The notes under the pieces: model-generated
Seen by the model: the letters and a program-made list of their open reading frames with translations, nothing else
Databases searched by the model: none
What the model was told of the DNA's origin: nothing
Part shown: positions 45,328 to 53,928 of the stretch, one piece after another
How positions within the stretch are numbered: position 1 is the first letter of the stretch
Layout: each line of letters opens with the position of its first letter
Made by a program: the position numbers and the translations under genes
Assembly: GCF_900188455.1 (NCBI RefSeq)
Contig: NZ_FZOL01000010.1
Location: 151,303-215,302, forward strand
DNA: 64,000 bases
Direction of reading: 5' to 3'
DNA from: Pseudomonas japonica
Lineage (GTDB): Bacteria; Pseudomonadota; Gammaproteobacteria; Pseudomonadales; Pseudomonadaceae

Positions 45328-46456
45328 GCCGCCAGGCCAGCGCGCCGGCCAGGAGCAGGCCGCTGCCGGCGACGATCAGCGCCGGTTGCAGGCTGCCGGC
45401 GAACTGATTGCTCAGCGCCGCCAGCAGCGGCCCGCCGAGCTGGCCGATGGCGAAACAGGCGGTGAGCAGGCCGGCATTGCGCTGGGTGGCGTGGGGCGCC
45501 AGTTCCCGCGAGCGCTGCATCACCAGTTGCATGCAGGCCAGGAACGGCGCGCCGCAGAAGATGACCCCCAGGGCCAGCCCCGGACCGTTGCCCAGCAGGC
45601 AGGCGAAGACGCCGGCCGCCTGCAGCCACAGGGTTAGCATCAGCCAGTGCGATGTGCCGTTCGGCGTGGCCCGGCGCTGGCTCAGCAGCAGGACACCCAG
45701 TGCCGCGGCAAGACCGAAGCCAGGCCAGAACAGATCCGCCATCCAGCTGCCGTGGAAGCGTGCGCTGGCCATCTGCGACATGAAGGTCGCCGGGATGATG
45801 TAGCCGATACCGTAGAGACCGTAGATCAGACCGAGGCGGGCGATGCCGCGGCTTGGCGCGCCGATGCCCGGGGCCGCGAGCGGCGCCGCCGGCAGATGCT
45901 CGGGGCGCGGAATCATCGGGCGCACCGCCAGCAGCATGACCAGCGCGGCGATGGCATAGATCAGCCACAGCGGCGCCGAGCCCAGACCGTAGAGGTTCGA
46001 ACCCAGGGCCAGCAGGCCCGTGAGCAGGATGCCCAGGCCGGGTCCGGCGAACACCAGCGCGCCGAGGCGCGGCAAGTTGTGGTGGGCGGCCAGGGGCTGG
46101 GTCAGGCTGGTGATCATCACCAGCACCCAGGCGCTGGCCACGCCGGTGCCGAAGCGCAGCAGGGCGTGGGCCACGAAGCCGTCGGCCCAGAACGACACCA
46201 GGGTCAGCAGCACGCACAGCCACAGGCCGATGTCCAGGCGCAGGCGGACCTGCCGCGGGCCGCGGGCGAACATGGCATCCAGCGCGCCAAGCAGATAACC
46301 CAGGTAGTTGGCCGCGGCCACCAGGCCGGCGGCGGTCAGGCTCAACTGGCCTTCGCCGACCAGGTGCGGCAGTTGCGGCGTGAGGGCGAAACGACCGATG
46401 CCCATCGCCATCATCAGGGCGACGAAGCTGGCCAGCAGGCGGAGTCTTGGCGACAT
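45272..46456 (-). CDS. YbfB/YjiJ family MFS transporter
   Basis: A 394-residue major-facilitator protein with about 12 hydrophobic segments. The N-terminal 'ALMMAMGIGRFALTPQLPHLV' with G-x-G-R-F-x-x-x-P-x-L-P is the signature of the YbfB/YjiJ branch. Function and substrate are unknown. GAGGAA precedes the ATG. It is divergent from a LysR regulator, its likely controller, across 108 bp. Confidence 0.9.
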   Translation of the reverse strand: MSPRLRLLASFVALMMAMGIGRFALTPQLPHLVGEGQLSLTAAGLVAAANYLGYLLGALDAMFARGPRQVRLRLDIGLWLCVLLTLVSFWADGFVAHALLRFGTGVASAWVLVMITSLTQPLAAHHNLPRLGALVFAGPGLGILLTGLLALGSNLYGLGSAPLWLIYAIAALVMLLAVRPMIPRPEHLPAAPLAAPGIGAPSRGIARLGLIYGLYGIGYIIPATFMSQMASARFHGSWMADLFWPGFGLAAALGVLLLSQRRATPNGTSHWLMLTLWLQAAGVFACLLGNGPGLALGVIFCGAPFLACMQLVMQRSRELAPHATQRNAGLLTACFAIGQLGGPLLAALSNQFAGSLQPALIVAGSGLLLAGALAWRPSAAPAVNAGACVPIAPR

Positions 46457-46518
46457 GGCGGGATTCCTCGGTGGAAAGCGGTTGATGGCGTTCAGACTAC
46501 TGGCGCTTGGCATTCTTA

Positions 46519-46553
46519 AAAATTGAATAATAATGAGCGACTTGTTCAATTTT
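46519..46553. promoter_or_regulatory. Long inverted repeat between the MFS and LysR genes
   Basis: AAAATTGAA (46519-46527) and TTCAATTTT (46545-46553) form a perfect 9-bp inverted repeat with a 17-bp centre in the divergent promoter region, a plausible binding site for the adjacent LysR regulator. Confidence 0.5.
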
Positions 46554-46564
46554 GGAGAACAACC

Positions 46565-47458
46565 ATGGAGCTGAGTCAGCTGCGCATCTTCCAGGCCGTG
46601 GCCGAGACCGGCTCGGTGACCCGCGCCGCCGAGCAGTTGCACCGGGTGCCGTCGAACCTGTCGACGCGTCTGCGCCAACTCGAAGAGCAGTTGGGCGTCG
46701 AGCTGTTCCACCGCGAACGCCAGCGCCTGCAACTGTCGCCCGCCGGCAAGGTGCTGCTGGATTACGCCGGACGCATGCTGGCCCTGCATGACGAGGCGTT
46801 CGCCGCGGTGCAGGGCGGCCAGCCGGCCGGCGAGTTCATTCTCGGCTGCATGTACAGCACCGCGGCGATCCATCTGCCGGACCTGCTGGCGCGTTATCAC
46901 AAGGCTTATCCGGCGGTGAACCTGCAGGTGCAGACCGCGCCCAGCGGCGAGCTGCTCGAAGGTCTGCTCGCCGGACGCCTGGATGCCGCCCTGCTGGATG
47001 GCCCGCTGTCGCTGTCGGGGCTGGATGGTGTGCCGCTGTGCGAGGAAACCCTGGTGCTGATCACCGAACCCGAGCATCCGCCAGTGCGCAGCGCGCGGGA
47101 TGTGGCCGGGCGCGCGGTGTTCACCTTCCGCAAGGGCTGTTCCTATCGCATGCGCCTGGAAGCCTGGTACGCCCACGACCATGCGGCGATGGGCCGGGCC
47201 ATGGAGATCGAGTCCTACCCGAGCATGCTCGCCTGCGTGGTGGCCGGTTCCGGGGTGGCGCTGATGTCGCAGTCCATGCTCGACAGCCTGCCGGGGCGCG
47301 AGAACGTCGCGGTGCATCGCCTGCAGACCCCGTTCGACCAGGCCACCACCTGGCTGGTGTGGCGCCGCGGCATGCGCGGGGCGAACCTGGATGCCTGGAT
47401 CAACCTGCAGGAAGCGCTGCACCAGGGACCGTCCGTCGGCGAGGCGCTCAGCGCTTGA
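46565..47458 (+). CDS. LysR family transcriptional regulator
   Basis: A 297-residue regulator: winged helix 'MELSQLRIFQAVAETGSVTRAAEQLHRVPSNLSTRLRQLEEQLGVELFHRERQRLQLSPAGK' and a C-terminal effector domain with 'GCMYSTAAIHLPDLLARYHKAYPAVNLQVQTAPSGELLEGLLAGRLDAALLDGP'. GGAG precedes the ATG at 46565. It is divergent from the YbfB-type MFS gene, which it probably controls. Confidence 0.92.
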   Translation: MELSQLRIFQAVAETGSVTRAAEQLHRVPSNLSTRLRQLEEQLGVELFHRERQRLQLSPAGKVLLDYAGRMLALHDEAFAAVQGGQPAGEFILGCMYSTAAIHLPDLLARYHKAYPAVNLQVQTAPSGELLEGLLAGRLDAALLDGPLSLSGLDGVPLCEETLVLITEPEHPPVRSARDVAGRAVFTFRKGCSYRMRLEAWYAHDHAAMGRAMEIESYPSMLACVVAGSGVALMSQSMLDSLPGRENVAVHRLQTPFDQATTWLVWRRGMRGANLDAWINLQEALHQGPSVGEALSA

Positions 47459-47570
47459 TGCAGGTCAGAAACGGCGTGTTTTCTGTGAGCGATACGTAGG
47501 ACTTGAGACTATGATGTGTAAGAAACATCGTAGCCAAACTGGATTGGACGATGACCCTCAAGGGGGACAT

Positions 47571-47693
47571 ATGAAAGACCTGATGATGAACTGGCTCCAC
47601 GACCTCGCCGTTGCGCTGGGCTTGATCCCGCCGATGCAGCCGGTGCCGATTCCGAGTGACGAAGAGAAGCGCAAGCAGCAGCCGCGGCGCTGA
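47571..47693 (+). CDS. PA1414-family small protein
   Basis: A 40-residue protein ('MKDLMMNWLHDLAVALGLIPP', then 'QPVPIPSDEEKRKQQPRR') preceded by AGGGGG. The pattern W-x-x-D-L-A-V-A-L-G-L followed by P-I-P and a basic tail corresponds to a small family I recall from PA1414 of P. aeruginosa, in the same neighbourhood as the symporter, gbuA and gbuR genes found here. Function is unknown; the amphipathic first half may associate with membrane. Confidence 0.65.
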   Translation: MKDLMMNWLHDLAVALGLIPPMQPVPIPSDEEKRKQQPRR

Positions 47694-47700
47694 TCGTCAG

Positions 47701-47744
47701 GGACCGCGTTGCGGTCCTTCGCGGGCAAGCCACGCTCCTACGGG
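47701..47744. repeat. Single REP unit, type GCGGGCAAGCCACGCTCCTAC
   Basis: One arm only: GGACCGCGTTGCGGTCC hairpin joined to TTCGCGGGCAAGCC and ACGCTCCTACGGGG. The partner arm is missing, unlike the REPINs elsewhere in the window. Confidence 0.85.
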
Positions 47745-47776
47745 GTCTGAGCTTGCCCGTCCCGGACAATGAAAAA

Positions 47777-47803
47777 GCCCGCGGCAAGCGCGGGCCTCTT
47801 CTC
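47777..47803. terminator. Terminator between small gene and symporter
   Basis: GCCCGCG-GCAAG-CGCGGGC flanked by GAAAAA and CTCTTCTC; it can end leftward transcription of the symporter (A-run on the left reads as T-run on the minus strand). Confidence 0.75.
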
Positions 47804-47814
47804 CTACATCAATA

Positions 47815-49194
47815 TCAGGCCAGCTTGGCCGCATTCACCGCCGGACGCGATGTCAGGCTGACCACCACGAAGCTCACCAGGCCGATCGCCAGGCTGTAGT
47901 AGATCGGCGTGTTCGCATCCATGCCGTCCTTGATCATGAACGCCAGGGCAGTGACGAAGCCCAGGGTCATGCTGACGATGGCGCCGCGGGTGGTGGCGCG
48001 CTTCCAGTAGATGGCACCGATCAGCGGCACCAGCATGCCACCCACCAGCAGGTTGTAGGCCAGGGTCAGGGCGCTGATCACGTCCTCGACCACCAGGGCG
48101 ATGCCCAGTACCGCCAGGCCGGTCAGCAGGGTGAACAGGCGGTTGATCGTCAGGCTCGACTGCTTGCCGCCACGCAGTTTCGGCAGCAGGTCTTCGGTCA
48201 GTACGGTGGACGCTGCCAGCAGGCCGGCACTCGCGGTGGACATCATCGCGGCCAGCGCGGCGGCGATCACCAGGCCGCGGATACCGTCCGGCAGTGCCGA
48301 TTTGACGATGGCGGCGAAGGCGTTGTTGGCGTTGTCCAGGTCCGGCAGCAGCACGTGAGCCGCCATGCCGATCACCGCGCAGACCAGGCCGTAGATCACG
48401 CAGTACACGCCAGCGGTGGTACCGGCGTACTTGGCCACGTTCTCGTCACGGGCGGTGAACACCCGCTGCCAGATGTCCTGGCCGATCAGGATGCCGAAGA
48501 AGTAGATCAGGAAGTAGGTGATGATGGTGTCCCAGCCGATGGTGGTCAGGCTGAAGCTGGCCGCCGGCAGTTTGGCCACCAGCTCGTCCCAGCCGCCGAC
48601 GCGGTACAGGCAGATTGGCAGCAGGACGAACATCAGGCCCACGGTCTTGATGACGAACTGGACGATGTCGGTCAGGGTCAGCGACCACATGCCGCCGATG
48701 GTCGAGTACACCACCACGACGCCACCGCCGAGCAGGATCGCGGCCCAGAACGGCAGCTCGAACAGCACCTGCAGTACGGTGCCGATGGCCAGGGTCGAGG
48801 TCACGCCGATCATCAGCGCGTAGGCCAGCATGATCACCGCACTGGCCTGGCGCGCCATCGGGTTGTAGCGCCGCTCCAGGACCTGGGTCACGGTGAAGAT
48901 GCGCAGGCGCAGCAGCGGTTTGGCGAGGAACAGGTTGAGGGCGATGATGCCCAGGCCCAGCGCGGCGCACAGCCAGAAGCCGGAAATGCCGTGGACGTAG
49001 CCCAGCTTCACGGTGCCGACGGTGGACGCGCCACCCAGGACCGTTGCCGCCATGGTGCCCATGTACAGGCTCGGGCCGAGATTGCGTCCGGCCACCAGGT
49101 ATTCTTCGTGGGTCTTGGCGCGGCGCATGCCGTACCAGCCCAGCAACAGCATGCCGGCGGCGTATATCAGTACAACGAATATGTCCAAGGCCAT
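47815..49194 (-). CDS. Sodium:solute symporter (guanidinobutyrate locus)
   Basis: A 459-residue SSS-family protein with 13 hydrophobic segments. The start at 49194 has GGAGA upstream and gives the first helix 'MALDIFVVLIYAAGMLLLGWYGMRRAKTHEEYLVAGRNLGP', whose 'EEYLVAGR' motif is family-typical; 'AAMMSTASAGLLAASTVLTEDLLPKL' is the SSS core. It probably imports 4-guanidinobutyrate or a related guanidino acid for the guanidinobutyrase 146 bp upstream (inference from the PA1418-PA1421 arrangement). Confidence 0.85.
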   Translation of the reverse strand: MALDIFVVLIYAAGMLLLGWYGMRRAKTHEEYLVAGRNLGPSLYMGTMAATVLGGASTVGTVKLGYVHGISGFWLCAALGLGIIALNLFLAKPLLRLRIFTVTQVLERRYNPMARQASAVIMLAYALMIGVTSTLAIGTVLQVLFELPFWAAILLGGGVVVVYSTIGGMWSLTLTDIVQFVIKTVGLMFVLLPICLYRVGGWDELVAKLPAASFSLTTIGWDTIITYFLIYFFGILIGQDIWQRVFTARDENVAKYAGTTAGVYCVIYGLVCAVIGMAAHVLLPDLDNANNAFAAIVKSALPDGIRGLVIAAALAAMMSTASAGLLAASTVLTEDLLPKLRGGKQSSLTINRLFTLLTGLAVLGIALVVEDVISALTLAYNLLVGGMLVPLIGAIYWKRATTRGAIVSMTLGFVTALAFMIKDGMDANTPIYYSLAIGLVSFVVVSLTSRPAVNAAKLA

Positions 49195-49274
49195 GGGGTG
49201 TCTCCAATTATCTTTTTTATGTGAGATCGATCCCGCGTGCGGTGGGCCGCCGCGGGTCATTTCTTCGTAGTTGC

Positions 49275-49297
49275 GCGGCGCGTCGTCAACGCGCCGC
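49275..49297. terminator. GC-rich hairpin between gbuA and the symporter
   Basis: GCGGCGCGT-CGTCA-ACGCGCCGC is a perfect 9-bp stem. It has no T-tract, so it may attenuate rather than end transcription between gbuA and the symporter. Confidence 0.5.
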
Positions 49298-49340
49298 CGT
49301 CATGGCTCCTGCCGAGCGATGTAACTCCTTGCCTTGGCCG

Positions 49341-50291
49341 TCAGCGACGGGCTACGCCGGGCAGCACGCAGAGCATTTCGTACAGCAGGTTGGCACCCAG
49401 CAACGAGGTGTTGCCGGTGGTGTCGTAGGGCGGGGAGACTTCCACCAGGTCGCAGCCGATCAGGTTCAGGCCCTGGCAGCCACGGATGATTTCCATCGCC
49501 TGGATGGTGGTCAGGCCGCCGATTTCCGGGGTGCCGGTGCCGGGCGCCCAGGCCGGGTCGATACCGTCGATGTCGAACGACAGGTACACCGGGCCGCCAT
49601 CGACCTTCTCGCGGACTTCCGCCATCAGCGGCGCCAGCGACTTGTGCCAGCACTCTTCGGCCTGGACCACACGGAAGCCCTGCTTGCGGCTCCAGTTGAA
49701 GTCCTCGGCGGTGTAGCCCTGGGCACGCAGGCCGATCTGCACCACCCGATCGCAATCCAGCAGGCCTTCTTCCACGGCGCGGCGGAAGGTGGTGCCGTGG
49801 GCGATCTTCTCGCCGAACATGTGGTCGTTGACATCGGCGTGGGCGTCGATGTGGACCAGGCCGATCTTGCCGTGCTTCTTGTGCAGGGCCCGCAGGATCG
49901 GCAGGGTGATGGTGTGGTCGCCGCCCAGGGTCAGGGGGATGACGTTGTGCTCGACGATCTTGTCGTAGGCCTCTTCGATGATGCGCACGGCGTCGAGCAG
50001 GTTGAAGGTGTTGATCGCCACGTCACCGATATCGGCGACCGACAGCGAGTCGAATGGCGCGGCGCCGGTGGCCATGTTGTACGGACGGATCATCACCGAC
50101 TCGGCGCGGATCTGCCGCGGGCCGAAGCGGGTGCCGGAGCGCAGCGAGGTGCCGATGTCCAGCGGCACGCCAACGAAGGCGGCGTCGAGGCCGGCGGGAC
50201 TTTGCAGGTGAGGAAGGCGGAGCATGGTCGCGATGCCGCCGAAGCGCGGCATTTCGTTGCCGCCCAGTGGTTGGTGAAGAATCTTGTCCAC
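49341..50291 (-). CDS. gbuA: Guanidinobutyrase (ureohydrolase)
   Basis: A 316-residue arginase-family enzyme with all Mn-binding motifs: 'LTLGGDHTITLPIL', 'LVHIDAHADVND' and 'SFDIDGIDPAWAPGTGTPEIGGL'. It hydrolyses 4-guanidinobutyrate to 4-aminobutyrate and urea, in arginine/agmatine catabolism. The GTG start at 50291 has GAGG 7 bases upstream. The neighbourhood (symporter, divergent LysR) is that of gbuA, favouring guanidinobutyrase over agmatinase or 3-guanidinopropionase, which have nearly the same motifs. Confidence 0.9.
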   Translation of the reverse strand: MDKILHQPLGGNEMPRFGGIATMLRLPHLQSPAGLDAAFVGVPLDIGTSLRSGTRFGPRQIRAESVMIRPYNMATGAAPFDSLSVADIGDVAINTFNLLDAVRIIEEAYDKIVEHNVIPLTLGGDHTITLPILRALHKKHGKIGLVHIDAHADVNDHMFGEKIAHGTTFRRAVEEGLLDCDRVVQIGLRAQGYTAEDFNWSRKQGFRVVQAEECWHKSLAPLMAEVREKVDGGPVYLSFDIDGIDPAWAPGTGTPEIGGLTTIQAMEIIRGCQGLNLIGCDLVEVSPPYDTTGNTSLLGANLLYEMLCVLPGVARR

Positions 50292-50437
50292 GGTTCGGGC
50301 CTCATCGATTCGATTGTTCTAGTTGTTGATATCTGTTCTCGACAACGGCCAGTCAGCCGGAAATGTCCTGGAACAGTTGCTGTGCGGTGCAGTCTGCAAA
50401 AGGTAGTGCGCGAGAAGAATCGCTACCGGCAAATACT

Positions 50438-50459
50438 TAGTTCAGGATTTTCTGAACTA
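50438..50459. promoter_or_regulatory. Perfect inverted repeat in the gbuA-gbuR intergenic region
   Basis: TAGTTCAG-GATTTT-CTGAACTA, 8-bp arms with 6-bp spacer, lies 56-77 bp before the LysR ATG. It is the best candidate binding site for the regulator. Confidence 0.55.
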
Positions 50460-50514
50460 TCGGCCGAAGCACGGTTAGACTGTGCTCATTTCCGACCCGC
50501 GGACTCCCGTTTTC

Positions 50515-51408
50515 ATGGCCTCGAACCTGCCCGACCTGAAGCTGCTGCGCATTTTCGCCAGCGTGGTGCGCCACCAGGGCTTCGCCAATGCCCAGCGCGA
50601 CCTCAACCTGTCCACTTCGGCGATCAGCACCTACATGAGCCAGCTGGAGTCCGCCCTGGGCATCGTCCTCTGCCATCGCGGCCGTGGCGGTTTCAGCCTG
50701 ACCAGCAAGGGTGAACTGTTCCATCAGGAGACCCTGCGCCTGCTCGCCGAGCTGGATGGCTTCGAGCAGTACGCGGCGGCGCTCAAGGGCGAGCTGCGCG
50801 GTACCCTCAACCTCGGTGTGATCGACTCCACCGTCGGCGACCGCGCCTTGCCCCTGGCCGAAGCCATCGGCGCCTACAGCCAGGAACACCCGGCGGTGCA
50901 CCTGCACCTGTCGGTGTCCAGTCCCTACGAGCTGCAGCTGGGTGTGCAGGACAACCGCCTGGACCTGGCCATCGGGGCTTTCTCCACGCGAATGAGTGGG
51001 CTGGTCTACCAGCCGCTGTACCGCGAGCAGCACTGGCTGTATTGCAGCAACCGCCACCCGCTGTACCACGAGCGGCGCATTCCCGAGCCGGTCATCACCC
51101 AGCAGCGCATGGTCGGGCGCGGTTACTGGAGCCAGGCGGAACTGGCCCGGCACGGCTTCAAGCACAGCGCGGCGACGGTGGAGAGCATGGAGGCGCAGCT
51201 GATCCTGGTGCTGTCCGGCGCCTACATCGGCTATTTGCCCGAGCACTATGCCCAGGCCTGGGTCGATAAGGGCGACCTGCGGGTGCTGTCGCCGGCCACG
51301 TTTGGATACCAGGCGCCCTTTTCCATGATCATCCGCCGTGGTCGCAGCCGCGAACCCTTGATCCAGACTTTCCGTGATCTGCTTCGTGCGCAATTGACGC
51401 CCGCTTGA
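50515..51408 (+). CDS. gbuR: LysR family regulator of guanidinobutyrate use
   Basis: A 297-residue regulator with the winged helix 'LKLLRIFASVVRHQGFANAQRDLNLSTSAISTYMSQLESALGIVLCHRGRGGFSLTSKG' and an effector domain. The ATG at 50515 is preferred over the GTG at 50482 because it places the helix-turn-helix at the usual distance. It is divergent from gbuA across 223 bp. In P. aeruginosa GbuR activates gbuA in response to 4-guanidinobutyrate; the same role is inferred here. Confidence 0.85.
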   Translation: MASNLPDLKLLRIFASVVRHQGFANAQRDLNLSTSAISTYMSQLESALGIVLCHRGRGGFSLTSKGELFHQETLRLLAELDGFEQYAAALKGELRGTLNLGVIDSTVGDRALPLAEAIGAYSQEHPAVHLHLSVSSPYELQLGVQDNRLDLAIGAFSTRMSGLVYQPLYREQHWLYCSNRHPLYHERRIPEPVITQQRMVGRGYWSQAELARHGFKHSAATVESMEAQLILVLSGAYIGYLPEHYAQAWVDKGDLRVLSPATFGYQAPFSMIIRRGRSREPLIQTFRDLLRAQLTPA

Positions 51409-51546
51409 TGGCGGCTATTGGCCATTAATACTTTGTGTCTATGGTAAAAATACTGGCCAGATGCCCACATCCGGATGAATGCTCTGCTAGACCTTTTCTT
51501 GCTGTGATGAATTTTCCGACAATCTCATCAGCAGGGAACGCCCAAG

Positions 51547-53112
51547 ATGCGCAAGAATTTGCCCGTCACTGAGCAGGAAAGAACATTCCCCCAAGAACAG
51601 CGACTGATCTCAACCACCGACCTCAGCAGTCGCATCACCTACTGCAATGACGCCTTCGTCGCCATCAGCGGTTTTACCCGCGAAGAGCTGATCGGCCAGC
51701 CCCACAACATCGTCCGCCATCCCGATATGCCACCCGGGGTCTTCGCCCATATGTGGGAGACCATCAAGGACGGCAAGCCGTGGATGGGCGTGGTCAAGAA
51801 CCGCGCCAAGAACGGCGATTTCTACTGGGTCAGCGCCTATGTCACGGCGATCTACGAGAACGGTCGGATCAGCGGCTACGAGTCGGTTCGCTCGCTGCCG
51901 AGCCGCGAGCAGGTGGCGCGGGCCTCGGCGCTGTACGCGCGGCTGAACGCCGGGCGCTCGCCGACGCCGGTCGCGGCGCGTGTCGCCGATGTGCTGGAGC
52001 ATGGCTGGCCGCTGCTGGCCGCCGGGGTGGTCTCGGTGGGCGCTTACCTGACGCTGCCGCGGTACGCCGCGCTGGGCGTGCTCATGGCCAGCCTGCTGAG
52101 CGCCTGGTACCTCCTGGAAAGCCGGCAGAACCGCGTGATTCGGCGCACCCTGGCCGAGCACCCGAAAGCCTTCACCAGTCCGCTGGTGGCCCTGACCTAC
52201 AGCCGCAACCTCGGTCCGCAGGGGCAACTGGACCTGGCCATGATCAGCGAAGAGGCGCGCTTGCAGACCGCGCTGACGCGCCTGGTGGATGCCGGCGTCG
52301 GGGTCCGCACCCGGGCTTCGCAGTCCTCGGATCTGTCCGATGCCCAGGCGCAGATGCTCGATCGCCAGCGCAGCGAGACCGACCAGTCGGCCACCGCCGT
52401 GGCGCAGATGGCGGCGACCATCCAGCAGGTCACGCACAACGTGCAGAGCACCGCGCACGCCGCGTCCGATGCCGACGAACTGACCCGCCAGGGCAGCACA
52501 CTCGCGCAGCAGAGCCTGAAAGCGATGGGCAGCATGGCCGAGGCGGTCAGCGATATCGGTGCGGCGGTCAACGCCCTGGCCGAGCAGACCCAGTCCATCG
52601 GCAGCGTGGTGGATGTGATCACCTCGATCGCCGAGCAGACCAACCTGCTGGCGCTCAATGCCGCCATCGAAGCGGCGCGGGCCGGGGAGCAGGGGCGTGG
52701 TTTCGCCGTGGTGGCCGATGAAGTGCGTTCCCTGGCCCAGCGCACCCGCGCCTCCACCGAGGAAATCCACCAGATCATCGCCTCGTTGCGCGCCGGTGCC
52801 GATCGCGCGGTCAGCAGCGCCAGCAAGGGCGAGCAGATCTCCCGCGACAGCGTGCACAGTGTCGAAGCGGTGCAGCAGGCATTGGGCGGGATCAGCGAGG
52901 CGGTCAGCCGCATCACCGGCATGAGCCAGCAGATCGCCACGGCGTCCGAGCAGCAGAGCCATGTGGTGGAAGACATCAACCAGCAGATCGTGCGCATCGC
53001 CCAGTTGTGCGATCGCAGCGCCGGCCAGGCCCGGCAGGGCGCCGAGATCAGCCTGGAACTGGAACGCATGGCGGAATACCTGCACGACCTGGCGGAGCGT
53101 TTCAACCGCTAG
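51547..53112 (+). CDS. Aer-type PAS-domain methyl-accepting chemotaxis receptor
   Basis: A 521-residue receptor. An N-terminal PAS domain (about 15-120: '[69 protein letters not shown]') binds FAD in the Aer family. A hydrophobic membrane region follows (about 155-190), with no periplasmic sensor, and then the signalling hairpin '[38 protein letters not shown]'. It mediates energy/oxygen taxis. No ribosome-binding GGAG is clearly visible, but GGGAACG precedes the ATG. Confidence 0.92.
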   Translation: MRKNLPVTEQERTFPQEQRLISTTDLSSRITYCNDAFVAISGFTREELIGQPHNIVRHPDMPPGVFAHMWETIKDGKPWMGVVKNRAKNGDFYWVSAYVTAIYENGRISGYESVRSLPSREQVARASALYARLNAGRSPTPVAARVADVLEHGWPLLAAGVVSVGAYLTLPRYAALGVLMASLLSAWYLLESRQNRVIRRTLAEHPKAFTSPLVALTYSRNLGPQGQLDLAMISEEARLQTALTRLVDAGVGVRTRASQSSDLSDAQAQMLDRQRSETDQSATAVAQMAATIQQVTHNVQSTAHAASDADELTRQGSTLAQQSLKAMGSMAEAVSDIGAAVNALAEQTQSIGSVVDVITSIAEQTNLLALNAAIEAARAGEQGRGFAVVADEVRSLAQRTRASTEEIHQIIASLRAGADRAVSSASKGEQISRDSVHSVEAVQQALGGISEAVSRITGMSQQIATASEQQSHVVEDINQQIVRIAQLCDRSAGQARQGAEISLELERMAEYLHDLAERFNR

Positions 53113-53190
53113 CCTCGCGATGACCGGCCCACAGGGATGTGGGTGTTTTCCGGGACTGCTGTGGCACACTTGCCCGCCCAGGAGAGCCCG

Positions 53191-53784
53191 ATGTCCAGAA
53201 TCCAGTGCGAACGTTGCCTGCGTCCGCAGAACCACTGCCTTTGCCCCTTGATCCCGTCCCTCGACAGCCGCACCCGCGTGGTGCTGTTGCAGCATCCCGA
53301 TGAAGTTCGTCATGCGCTGAATACCGCGCGGTTGGCGGCGCTTGGCCTGAATAACGCGGAGTTGCGCGTGGGCGAGGTGTTCGAGGACCTGGCGCCGTTG
53401 ATCGCCACGCCGGGGTATCGGGTGGGGTTGCTGTTTCCCGGCGAACAGGCAACGGCGCTGCAATCCTATGCAACGGACTCTCGTCCCTGGCTGCTGATCG
53501 TGCCCGACGGCACCTGGCGCAAGGCACGCAAGCTGCTCTATCTGAATCCGCTGCTGGAGACGCTGCCACGGGTCACCCTTGGCACTGTCCAGCCGTCACG
53601 CTATCGGCTGCGCAAGGCGCCGGAGGCGGGGGCATTGTCGACGGTGGAGGCGGTGACCCAGGCGTTGAATGCGCTGGAGGGGGAGGGGCGTTTCGATGCC
53701 TTGCTCAGGCCGTTCGATGCGCTGATCGAAGGGCAGATCGCGGCGATGGGGCGGGAGACGTTCGAGCGTAATCACCTGCGTTGA
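53191..53784 (+). CDS. DTW-domain tRNA-uridine aminocarboxypropyltransferase
   Basis: A 197-residue DTW/TapT-family protein. The N-terminal zinc site is 'CERCLRPQNHCLCPLIP' (C-x2-C...C-x-C), and the family motif appears as 'IVPDGTWRKARKLLYLNPLLETLPRVTL'. Such enzymes add an acp3U modification to tRNA uridine using S-adenosylmethionine. AGGAGAG precedes the ATG at 53191, better than the upstream ATG at 53137. Confidence 0.88.
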   Translation: MSRIQCERCLRPQNHCLCPLIPSLDSRTRVVLLQHPDEVRHALNTARLAALGLNNAELRVGEVFEDLAPLIATPGYRVGLLFPGEQATALQSYATDSRPWLLIVPDGTWRKARKLLYLNPLLETLPRVTLGTVQPSRYRLRKAPEAGALSTVEAVTQALNALEGEGRFDALLRPFDALIEGQIAAMGRETFERNHLR

Positions 53785-53796
53785 TCTTTCGGGCCT

Positions 53797-53905
53797 CATC
53801 GCTGGCAACGCCAGCTCCCACAAGGACCGCGTGCGCCACCGAACTGTGGAGTCCAGGGACAGCGGGCGCCGCCGAACCCTGTGGGAGCTGGCATTGCCAG
53901 CGATG
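53797..53905. repeat. REPIN hairpin, type CATCGCTGGCAACGCCAGCTCCCACA
   Basis: The left arm from 53797 (CATCGCTGGCAACGCCAGCT) pairs with the right arm ending at 53905 (GGGAGCTGGC, then ATTGCCAGCGATG). This is a third sequence type in the window. It lies between the convergent DTW and lapC genes. Confidence 0.88.
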
Positions 53906-53928
53906 CAGGCGACACCGATCCCACTGAC

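Noticed and set aside
51547..53112. Assignment of the chemoreceptor as BdlA because a gbu locus lies beside it
   Set aside because: The protein has one PAS domain and a membrane segment and its N-terminus matches Aer; BdlA has two PAS domains and no membrane span.
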